In this document: positions 1-5,288 of the stretch, piece by piece
How positions within the stretch are numbered: the stretch's first letter is position 1
Layout: each line of letters opens with the position of its first letter
Assembly: GCA_903883985.1 (NCBI GenBank)
Contig: CAISDD010000343.1
Span: 1 to 5,288 of the forward strand
Origin: an uncultured Pseudomonadota bacterium
GTDB taxonomy: Bacteria; Pseudomonadota; Gammaproteobacteria; Burkholderiales; Thiobacillaceae
Direction of reading: 5' to 3'
Length of the DNA stretch: 5,288 bases
Notes under the pieces: model-generated
What the model was told of the DNA's origin: nothing
What the model saw: the letters and a program-made list of their open reading frames with translations, nothing else
Databases searched by the model: none
Program-made: the position numbers and the translations under genes

Positions 1-439
1 CGCCGCCAGAGAGGGTGATGGGGCGGGCGCGTTCCCTGCCCAGCAGGCCGACCTTATCGAGTGCCGCGCGCACCCGACGGGAAGCGTCCGGGCCGATCAC
101 ACCCTGGATGTGCAAAGGCAACAACACGTTGTCGAACACCGTGCGGTCATACAGCAGCTTGTGGTCCTGGAATATCAGACCGATGTTGCGGCGAAAAAAA
201 GGGAGGGCAGGGCGCTTCATGCGGCCGACGTTCTGCCCGTTGACCATGATGTGGCCACTGGTCGGGCGCTCGATGGCGGCGATGAGCTTCAACAAGGTGC
301 TTTTCCCGGCACCGGAATGGCCGGTGAGGAACACCATTTCGCCCGGAGCGATCTCCAGCGATACCTGGGACACCGCCTCGTGACCGCCGGGGTAGCGCTT
401 GGTGACCTCGGAAATCTCGATGAGCGCGGGCGTCGTCAT
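1..439 (-). CDS. ftsE: Cell division ATP-binding protein FtsE (5' part, cut by window edge)
   Basis: FtsE is the cytoplasmic ATPase of the FtsEX complex at the divisome. With the membrane protein FtsX it controls periplasmic peptidoglycan hydrolase activation during septation. The visible 146 codons begin MTTPALIEISEVTKRYPGG. The Walker A motif GHSGAGKST lies at residues 40-48, and the Q-loop at about 90-93 (FQDH, Q91). The stretch FQDHKLLYDRTVFDNV is typical of FtsE rather than of other ABC ATPases. The sequence stops at LSGG (residues 143-146), the first four residues of the ABC signature, so Walker B, the D-loop and the H-loop lie outside. The ATG (437-439) overlaps the ftsY stop codon as ATGA, so translation is probably coupled to ftsY. 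ftsX would be expected immediately downstream, beyond position 1. No frameshift is seen in the visible part. The identification is from family motifs and gene order. Confidence 0.96.
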   Translation of the reverse strand, partial: MTTPALIEISEVTKRYPGGHEAVSQVSLEIAPGEMVFLTGHSGAGKSTLLKLIAAIERPTSGHIMVNGQNVGRMKRPALPFFRRNIGLIFQDHKLLYDRTVFDNVLLPLHIQGVIGPDASRRVRAALDKVGLLGRERARPITLSGG

Positions 440-1473
440 GCAAACAAGGCATCCACGAACTCGGCGACGCGAAAGGCTTGCAGGTCTTCCACGTCCTCGC
501 CGACACCGATGAAGCGCACCGGCACCGGCAGCTTGCCCTGCTCTGAGCCACGACTGTGGGCTAGGGCCGCGATGACACCGCCCCGTGCCGTACCGTCGAG
601 TTTGGTCATGACCAGGCCGGTCAGCCCCAGTGCCTCATCGAAGGCTTGCACCTGTAGCAATGCGTTCTGGCCGATGTTGGCGTCGAGCACCAGCAGCACC
701 TCATGGGGGGCGCTGGCATCGGCTTTCTGGATCACCCGCTTGACCTTGCGGATCTCGTCCATCAGGTGCAATTGCGTGGGCAGGCGCCCGGCGGTGTCGG
801 CCAGCACCACGTCGATGCCACGGGCGCGAGCAGACTGGATGGCGTCGAAAATCACGGCGGCGGGGTCTCCAGCCTGGGAGGAGATGACTTCCACCCCGTT
901 GCGCCGGCCCCACTCGGCCAGTTGCTCGCGCGCCGCAGCACGGAAGGTATCGCCTGCCGCCAGCAGTACGCTCTTGCCCTCGGCCTGGAAACGGCGTGCG
1001 AGCTTGCCGATGGTGGTGGTCTTGCCGGCGCCATTGACCCCGGCCAGCATGATGACGAAAGGCTTGCCGCCTTCCAGGTCTAGAGGACGCTCCAGGGGGG
1101 CGAGTAACAAAGCGAGTTCCTGTTTGAGCGCCTCCTTGAGGTCGCCCGCTTCGGTGAGACGATCCTGCTTGATCCGCAGGCGCAGCCTGTCGATCAGATG
1201 TTGCGTAGCTCTGACGCCGACATCGGCGGAAAGCAACACGGTCTCGAGTTCCTCGAACAAGGACTCGTCGATCTTGGCGCCAACGCCGAACAGCCCGGCG
1301 ATCTGGCTGGTGAAGGTATCGCGGGTGCGCGCCAGCCCGGACTTCAGGCGCTGTGCCCAGGAAGTTTTGGGCGCGGGGGAGGCCACCGCAGCGGGCGCAC
1401 GTTCGCGGTCCGGGGCGGCGTGTGTGCCGCTGCTGGCATGGTCAGGCTTGCTGGGTTTTAAGAAACCAAACAC
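436..1473 (-). CDS. ftsY: Signal recognition particle receptor FtsY
   Basis: FtsY is the SRP receptor GTPase. It docks ribosome-nascent chain-SRP complexes at the inner membrane for co-translational insertion of membrane proteins. The 345-residue protein has a short N-terminal region rich in Ala, Pro and charged residues (about 1-40), a helical N domain (about 41-130) and a GTPase G domain. Visible G-domain motifs are GVNGAGKTT (145-153), DTFRAAA (175-181), DTAGR (226-230), TKLDGTARGG (290-299) and GVGE (323-326). The end, FVDALFA, resembles the usual FtsY C-terminus. The N-terminal acidic A domain is much shorter than in E. coli FtsY, whose total length is about 497 residues. The start is GTG at 1473. 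It is the first possible start after an in-frame TAG upstream, and MFGFLK is a typical FtsY beginning. No clear Shine-Dalgarno precedes it. The stop overlaps ftsE by ATGA. Confidence 0.97.
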   Translation of the reverse strand: MFGFLKPSKPDHASSGTHAAPDRERAPAAVASPAPKTSWAQRLKSGLARTRDTFTSQIAGLFGVGAKIDESLFEELETVLLSADVGVRATQHLIDRLRLRIKQDRLTEAGDLKEALKQELALLLAPLERPLDLEGGKPFVIMLAGVNGAGKTTTIGKLARRFQAEGKSVLLAAGDTFRAAAREQLAEWGRRNGVEVISSQAGDPAAVIFDAIQSARARGIDVVLADTAGRLPTQLHLMDEIRKVKRVIQKADASAPHEVLLVLDANIGQNALLQVQAFDEALGLTGLVMTKLDGTARGGVIAALAHSRGSEQGKLPVPVRFIGVGEDVEDLQAFRVAEFVDALFA

Positions 1474-1553
1474 AAGGAGTGAGTCAGAGGCTGCGTTATG
1501 AGCCTGGAAATTCTATCATGCGCCTCCCTCCGCTTCGCCTAGGCTTGCCCCCC
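1474..1553. promoter_or_regulatory. Divergent intergenic region between ftsY and the M16 peptidase operon
   Basis: This 80-bp gap separates two diverging transcription units, so it probably contains promoters for both. Two -10-like hexamers overlap in it. TATCAT at 1514-1519 faces the M16 genes. TAGAAT, read on the minus strand at 1515-1510, faces ftsY. Each matches the sigma-70 consensus at five of six positions. Neither has a recognisable -35 box 16-18 nt upstream, so both calls are weak. A short inverted repeat (AGGCT at 1488-1492, AGCCT at 1501-1505, 8-nt loop) lies on the ftsY side of these hexamers. It is too short to be called an operator. Confidence 0.4.
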
Positions 1554-2912
1554 ATGAAAAGATTGTTGTTTGCTCTCAGCCTGGTCGTTTCTTTCGGCAC
1601 CCATGCCGAGACCGTAGAACAGACCCTCACCAACGGCTTGCGCATCATCGTCAAGACCGACCGCCGTGCACCCGTCGTGGTCTCCCAGGTCTGGTATCGC
1701 GCCGGCAGCATCGACGAATTCAATGGCACGACCGGTGTGGCCCATGTGCTGGAACACATGATGTTCAAAGGCACCCAGGACGTGCCCGCCGGCGAGTTCT
1801 CGCGCCGCATTGCCGCCGCCGGTGGGCGCGAGAACGCCTTCACCGCGCGCGACCACACCGCCTATTTCCAGACCCTTCAGAAAGACAGGCTGGAGCTGGC
1901 CCTGAAGCTGGAAGCCGATCGCATGGCGAACCTCACCCTGTCTGCGGAGGAATTTTCCAAGGAGATCCAGGTGGTGATGGAGGAGCGGCGCATGCGCACC
2001 GAGGACAGTCCTCAGGCGCGTCTCTATGAGGGGCTGATGTCCGTGGCCTTCGCGGCTCACCCCTACGGCCGCCCGGTGATCGGCTGGATGAATGATCTCG
2101 AGAACATGACGACGGAGGACGCGCGTGACTGGTATCGGCGCTGGTACGCCCCCAACAATGCCACACTGGTCGTGGCCGGCGACGTCGATCCCGCCCAGGT
2201 CTTTGTCTGGGCAAAACAGTATTTCGGCCCCATCGCCCCGCATCCCCTGCCACCGCGCAAACCGCAACAAGAGCCGATGCAGGATGGACTAAGGCAGATC
2301 GTGGTGAAAGCCCCGGCCAAGCTGCCCGGTGTAGTCCTGGCGTGGAAGGCGCCGACCCTGCGTGACCCCGAGCAGGACAGCGACCCCTACGCACTGGAAA
2401 TCCTGGCCGGGGTGCTCGATGGCCATGCTTCCGCGCGGCTGAATCAGTCCCTGGTTCGCGAGCAGCGCCTGGCCATCGAAGCCAGCGCCAGCTACGACGA
2501 CATCGCGCGCGGGCCCTCCCTGTTCATGGTCGACGCCGCGCCGACCGAAGGGCACACGGTGGCGCAGGTCGAGGCCGCGCTGAAACAGGAGATCGTCCGC
2601 ATCGTGAAAGACGGCGTCGGCACCCAGGAACTCGCCCGGGTCAAGGCACAGGTGGTGGCAAGCCAGGTTTTCCAGCAGGACTCCCTTTTCTATCAGGCCA
2701 TGTTGATCGGGGAATGGACGACCGCCGGCCTGGATTACCGGGCCCGTGACACACGCTTGCGCAAGTTGAAGGAAGTCAGTGCCGAACAGGTGCGCGCTGT
2801 TGCCGCGAAGTATCTGCTGGACGACCACCTGACCGTGGCGCGCCTCGACCCGCAACCCCTGGAACCCATCAAACCCACCCGCAAGGACTTCGGAGGCCGC
2901 CGTGACTTCTAG
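1554..2912 (+). CDS. M16 family zinc peptidase, catalytic subunit (exported)
   Basis: This is a 452-residue M16B (pitrilysin/processing-peptidase-like) metallopeptidase, probably periplasmic. MKRLLFALSLVVSFGTHA is a short Sec signal peptide with likely cleavage after residue 18 (THA|ETVE). The inverted zinc motif HVLEH spans residues 64-68, followed by the distal Glu in VVMEERR (E144, 76 residues after H68). That spacing matches the HxxEH...E pattern of processing peptidases. The first M16 domain covers about 20-230 and the second about 255-445. In the second domain, R302 of REQRLA is retained, but the tyrosine that usually follows in REQ(K/R)GLAY is Ile308. The ATG at 1554 gives the cleanest signal peptide. 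An in-frame ATG at 1518 would add 12 residues (MRLPPLRLGLPP) and cannot be excluded. Neither start has a strong ribosome-binding site. The gene overlaps its M16 partner by 11 nt, which suggests a heterodimer. The substrate is unknown. Confidence 0.93.
   Translation: MKRLLFALSLVVSFGTHAETVEQTLTNGLRIIVKTDRRAPVVVSQVWYRAGSIDEFNGTTGVAHVLEHMMFKGTQDVPAGEFSRRIAAAGGRENAFTARDHTAYFQTLQKDRLELALKLEADRMANLTLSAEEFSKEIQVVMEERRMRTEDSPQARLYEGLMSVAFAAHPYGRPVIGWMNDLENMTTEDARDWYRRWYAPNNATLVVAGDVDPAQVFVWAKQYFGPIAPHPLPPRKPQQEPMQDGLRQIVVKAPAKLPGVVLAWKAPTLRDPEQDSDPYALEILAGVLDGHASARLNQSLVREQRLAIEASASYDDIARGPSLFMVDAAPTEGHTVAQVEAALKQEIVRIVKDGVGTQELARVKAQVVASQVFQQDSLFYQAMLIGEWTTAGLDYRARDTRLRKLKEVSAEQVRAVAAKYLLDDHLTVARLDPQPLEPIKPTRKDFGGRRDF
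2892..2896 (+). promoter_or_regulatory. Ribosome binding site supporting the GTG start at 2902
   Basis: GGAGG lies five bases before the GTG at 2902, inside the coding end of the preceding M16 gene. It supports the GTG as the true start of the second M16 gene and indicates reinitiation across the 11-nt overlap. Confidence 0.7.
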
Positions 2913-4224
2913 CCGTGTTTCTGCCCTGTTTTTTCTCGCCACGCTGGCCCTCCCGGCCTGTGCCGCACTCGACATCCAGAACTGGACCACGCCGCAGGGC
3001 GCGCGCGTCTACTTCGTGGAAAACCATGACCTGCCGCTGCTGGATATCCGCGTCGATTTCGATGCCGGCAGCGCCCGCGACAGCCACGAGCAATCCGGCC
3101 TGGCCAGCCTCACCCGCCAGATCATGAGCCTGGGTGCCGGGCCCTATAGCGAGCGCGACATCGCCGAAAGAATCGCCGACGTGGGCGCGGACTTGGGCGA
3201 CCACCTGGATGCCGACCGCGCCGGCTTCACCCTGCGCACCTTGTCCGGCAAGGAGGAACGCGATCAATCCGTGGGCTTGCTGGCGGCCATCCTGTCGGCT
3301 CCGCGCTTCGAAGCCGGCATCGTCCTGCGGGAGAAGGCGCGGGTCATCGCCGGCCTCAAGGAAGCGGCGACCCAGCCGGAGTATATCGGCGCACGGGCCT
3401 TCAAGGCCGCGATCTATGGCGACCATCCCTATGCCCGCAGCGACGGCGGAGAAGTCGACGCCGTCGCCGGCATTCAGCGCGACGATCTGGCTGCCTTCCA
3501 TCGCAACTACTATCGGGCGCACAACCTCTCCATCGCCGTGATGGGCGACATCAGCCGCGCGGACGCCGAAGCCCTGGCAGCACGCCTGGCCAGCGGTTTG
3601 CCACCGGGCGCCCCCCCCTCACCCATCCCTCCGGTCAAGACTGCGGCGCAGGGGCGCGTGCAGATACTTCCCCACCCGGCCACGCAAAGCCACCTGTTCA
3701 TGGGTCTACCCGGACTTAAGCGCGAAGATGCGGACTATTTCCCGCTCTATGTCGGCAACTATGTGCTGGGTGGCGGCGGCTTCGATTCCCGCCTGACCAA
3801 GAATATCCGCGAACAGAAAGGCCTGGCCTACAGCGTCTACAGCTACTTCATGCCGATGCGCGAACTGGGGCCCTTCCAGATCGGCTTGCAGACCCGGCGT
3901 GAGCAAACCGACGCGGCGGTCGCGTCCGCACGCGCCGAACTGGAGCGCTACCTCAAAGAGGGCCCCAGCGAAACCGAGCTGACCCAGGCCAAGAACAATC
4001 TGGTTGGCGGATTCCCCATGCGTATCGACAGCAACAAGAAGATCCTTGAATACCTGGCCATGATCGGTTTCTATCGCCTACCGCCCGACTGGCTGGACCG
4101 CTATATCTCCCGTGTGGAAGCGGTGAGTCGCGACGACGTCCTGCGCGCCTTCCGCGCACGGGTGCAGCCTGCGGCGATCGACACGGTGATCGTGGGTGGA
4201 CAGCGTGCAGCCCCAGAAAAATAA
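2902..4224 (+). CDS. M16 family peptidase-like protein, non-catalytic partner subunit (exported)
   Basis: This 440-residue exported protein has the two-domain M16B fold but lacks the zinc site. The position of HxxEH in the SGLA(H)xx(EH) context is filled by SLTRQ (69-73), with no His or Glu ligands. The second domain keeps the family signature TKNIREQKGLAYSVYSYF (299-316), including R303 and Y310. By analogy with paired bacterial M16B proteins, such as the heterodimeric SPH2681/SPH2682 of Sphingomonas, it probably binds substrate and completes the active site of the upstream subunit. The N-terminus MTSSRVSALFFLATLALPACAA is a signal peptide. Cleavage could be by signal peptidase I near residue 21-22, or by lipoprotein signal peptidase before Cys20, although Pro at -2 is unusual for a lipobox. 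A Pro-rich linker (PPGAPPSPIPP) separates the two halves. The start is GTG with a good ribosome-binding site. The end overlaps rsmD. Confidence 0.93.
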   Translation: MTSSRVSALFFLATLALPACAALDIQNWTTPQGARVYFVENHDLPLLDIRVDFDAGSARDSHEQSGLASLTRQIMSLGAGPYSERDIAERIADVGADLGDHLDADRAGFTLRTLSGKEERDQSVGLLAAILSAPRFEAGIVLREKARVIAGLKEAATQPEYIGARAFKAAIYGDHPYARSDGGEVDAVAGIQRDDLAAFHRNYYRAHNLSIAVMGDISRADAEALAARLASGLPPGAPPSPIPPVKTAAQGRVQILPHPATQSHLFMGLPGLKREDADYFPLYVGNYVLGGGGFDSRLTKNIREQKGLAYSVYSYFMPMRELGPFQIGLQTRREQTDAAVASARAELERYLKEGPSETELTQAKNNLVGGFPMRIDSNKKILEYLAMIGFYRLPPDWLDRYISRVEAVSRDDVLRAFRARVQPAAIDTVIVGGQRAAPEK

Positions 4225-4750
4225 CAGTGTGCGCATCATCGGTGGTGAGTGCCGCAGCCGGGTGCTGCACTTCCCCGATCTGCCCGACTTGCGGCCCACG
4301 CCCGACCGGGTGCGGGAGACCTTGTTCAACTGGCTGGGCCAGCGTCTCGACGGCCTGGTCTGCCTGGATGCATTCGCTGGCAGTGGGGCGCTGGGTTTCG
4401 AGGCCGCCTCGCGGGGTGCCGCGCGCGTAGTGATGCTGGAACCGGAGCGCAGTACCTTCGATGCCCTGCTGAAAAATGCCCAGGTGCTGGCGCAAAACGG
4501 CGTGGAAGTGCTGCGCCGTAACGCGCAAAGTCATCTGGCAGGCACGCAGGAGCGCTATGACCTGATTTTTCTCGATCCGCCTTTTGCCAGCGAATTGTTG
4601 CCTGGCATCCTGCTGCTTGCGGCGACACGCCTGGCGCCCGGCGGTAGAATCTACGTCGAGTCGCCCAGGCCACTGGCGCCCACCGGCATGGGGGTGTTGC
4701 GCTCAGGCCGCGCGGGCCAGTCGCATTTTTGTTTGCTGGAGATTGCTTGA
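4196..4750 (+). CDS. rsmD: 16S rRNA (guanine(966)-N(2))-methyltransferase RsmD
   Basis: RsmD uses S-adenosylmethionine to methylate N2 of G966 in helix 31 of 16S rRNA, late in 30S assembly. The 184-residue protein shows the family N-terminus VRIIGGECRSRVLHF (12-26) and the conserved LRPTPDRVRETLFNWL (32-47). The SAM-binding motif I is DAFAGSGALGFEA (58-70), and the catalytic motif IV is DPPF (127-130) in LIFLDPPF. The length is slightly below E. coli RsmD (198). The GTG at 4196 is the longest start; GTG at 4205 has GGGTGG just upstream and is equally plausible. GTG at 4229 would begin directly at VRIIGG but has no ribosome-binding site. The gene overlaps the M16 partner by 20-29 nt, and its TGA is shared with the coaD start, so translational coupling on both sides is likely. 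rsmD-coaD adjacency is common in bacteria. Confidence 0.95.
   Translation: MDSVQPQKNNSVRIIGGECRSRVLHFPDLPDLRPTPDRVRETLFNWLGQRLDGLVCLDAFAGSGALGFEAASRGAARVVMLEPERSTFDALLKNAQVLAQNGVEVLRRNAQSHLAGTQERYDLIFLDPPFASELLPGILLLAATRLAPGGRIYVESPRPLAPTGMGVLRSGRAGQSHFCLLEIA
4738..4741 (+). promoter_or_regulatory. Ribosome binding site that decides the coaD TTG start
   Basis: GGAG sits five bases before TTG at 4747, within the last codons of rsmD. It favours TTG 4747 over the in-frame TTG at 4729, which would add six residues (MFAGDC) not expected in CoaD. Confidence 0.6.
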
Positions 4751-5238
4751 GCCGTGTCATCGTCTACCCTGGCACCTTCGATCCGGTCACTTGCGGGCAT
4801 GAGGATCTGGTGCGGCGCGCGCTCAAACTGTGCGACGAAATCGTGGTCGCGGTCGCCGACAATGCGCCAAAGACCCCGTGCTTCAGCCTCGAAGAACGCG
4901 TCGAGATGCTGCACCTGGCTTTGGGGGAGATTCCGGGGGTACGAGTGCAGCCATTCACCGGCTTGCTCGTCCATTTCGTGCGCGGCCTCGGAGCCAGCCT
5001 GGTGCTGCGAGGCTTGCGCGCGGTATCGGATTTTGAGTTCGAGTTTCAGCTAGCCGGCATGAACCGCCGCCTGGACCCGGAAATGGAAACCGTTTTTCTG
5101 ACGCCGGCGGAGCAGCACATGTTCATCTCCGCCAGCATGGTACGTGAAATCGCGCGGCTACACGGGGACGTGAAGCCGTTCGTACATCCCGAGGTGGCCA
5201 CCCGACTGGCCGCCAGATTCAGTACCCCGATCTTGTGA
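4747..5238 (+). CDS. coaD: Phosphopantetheine adenylyltransferase CoaD
   Basis: CoaD transfers AMP from ATP to 4'-phosphopantetheine, giving dephospho-CoA and pyrophosphate, the penultimate step of coenzyme A synthesis. The 163-residue protein aligns well with E. coli CoaD (159 residues) from memory. It has YPGTFDPVTCGH (7-18), with the nucleotide-binding T/HxGH motif (T15-C16-G17-H18) and T10. It also has LRGLRAVSDFEFE (87-99) and the ISxSxxR region as ISASMVR (127-133). Small departures are C16 where Asn is common and A129 where Ser is common; the Thr/His and Arg residues are kept. The start is TTG at 4747, overlapping the rsmD TGA as TTGA, with GGAG upstream. It begins MSRVIVYPGTFDP, the expected length before the PGTFDP motif. 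Active CoaD is a cytoplasmic hexamer in known species. Confidence 0.97.
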   Translation: MSRVIVYPGTFDPVTCGHEDLVRRALKLCDEIVVAVADNAPKTPCFSLEERVEMLHLALGEIPGVRVQPFTGLLVHFVRGLGASLVLRGLRAVSDFEFEFQLAGMNRRLDPEMETVFLTPAEQHMFISASMVREIARLHGDVKPFVHPEVATRLAARFSTPIL

Positions 5239-5241
5239 GGA
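5237..5241 (+). promoter_or_regulatory. Ribosome binding site of the ferredoxin gene
   Basis: GAGGA, overlapping the coaD stop codon, lies seven bases before ATG 5249. It supports that start over the out-of-frame ATG at 5242, which runs into TAA after twelve codons. Confidence 0.6.
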
Positions 5242-5248
5242 ATGAACC

Positions 5249-5288
5249 ATGGCTTTGATGAGTACCGACGAATGCATTAACTGCGCCG
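5249..5288 (+). CDS. YfhL family 4Fe-4S ferredoxin (first 13 codons only)
   Basis: Only MALMSTDECINCA is visible before the window ends. The MAL(M/L)-x-T-x-x-CINC beginning is characteristic of the small YfhL-type 2[4Fe-4S] ferredoxins (about 80-110 residues), with C9 and C12 as the first two cluster ligands. In many proteobacteria this gene follows coaD directly, and here it begins 10 nt after the coaD stop, so it is probably in the same transcript. It is an electron-transfer protein; its partner cannot be deduced from this fragment. Confidence 0.88.
   Translation, partial: MALMSTDECINCA

Noticed and set aside
110..1501. Plus-strand open frame of 463 codons opposite ftsE and ftsY
   Set aside because: It is antisense to two strongly supported genes. 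Its translation is low-complexity, rich in Ser/Arg/Ala, with no recognisable motif, as expected for the complement of GC-rich coding DNA.
1488..1505. Inverted repeat AGGCT-8 nt-AGCCT as terminator or operator
   Set aside because: The stem is only 5 bp with no T-tract, and it sits at the 5' ends of divergent genes. It is probably chance.
1353..1553. N-terminal extension of the first M16 gene back to 1353
   Set aside because: It would run antisense through the start of ftsY and place residues before a good signal peptide. ATG 1554 (or at most 1518) is far more likely.
1539..2270. Minus-strand open frame of 243 codons opposite the first M16 gene
   Set aside because: It is the complement of a gene with clear catalytic motifs; its His/Gly-rich translation has no family features.
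2289..3522. Two minus-strand open frames (233 and 217 codons) opposite the M16 pair
   Set aside because: Both are shadows of GC-rich coding DNA, with no ribosome-binding site or domain signal.
3953..4534. Minus-strand open frame of 193 codons across the M16/rsmD junction
   Set aside because: It overlaps two real genes antisense and has no recognisable motif.
1..5288. Mobile element, CRISPR array, tRNA or novel defence system
   Set aside because: No repeats, transposase or integrase motifs, RNA gene structure or unusual composition were seen. Almost every base is in conserved housekeeping genes.

Overview
The window is a compact, GC-rich chromosomal segment of a Gram-negative proteobacterium. 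The gene order (ftsE-ftsY on one strand; on the other an M16 peptidase pair, rsmD, coaD and a YfhL-type ferredoxin) is a housekeeping neighbourhood familiar from Beta- and Gammaproteobacteria. I lean towards a betaproteobacterium, but no marker in the window settles this. Signal peptides on both M16 proteins fit an organism with a periplasm.

Layout: positions 1-1473 are on the minus strand. They hold ftsY (complete, GTG start) followed by ftsE (5' part only; the window edge cuts it inside the ABC signature motif). The two genes overlap by ATGA. Positions 1474-1553 are the only real intergenic gap, an 80-bp divergent region that should hold promoters for both directions. Positions 1554-5288 are on the plus strand and carry five tightly packed genes: an active-type zinc M16 peptidase, its zinc-site-less M16 partner, rsmD (16S rRNA m2G966 methyltransferase), coaD (phosphopantetheine adenylyltransferase), and the first 13 codons of a 2[4Fe-4S] ferredoxin. 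The first four overlap one another (by 11, 20-29 and 3 nt), and the last gap is 10 nt. Three of the five starts are GTG or TTG, so one polycistronic, translationally coupled transcript is likely.

Functionally, the minus-strand pair serves membrane-protein targeting (the SRP receptor FtsY) and cell-division peptidoglycan hydrolase control (FtsE of FtsEX). The plus-strand genes combine a probable periplasmic heterodimeric protease with ribosome maturation, coenzyme A synthesis and an iron-sulfur protein. They are linked by conserved order rather than by a shared pathway.

I found no mobile element, CRISPR array, tRNA, rRNA or foreign-looking segment, and no convincing undescribed system. The most interesting point is that the two M16 proteins carry complementary halves of the active site.
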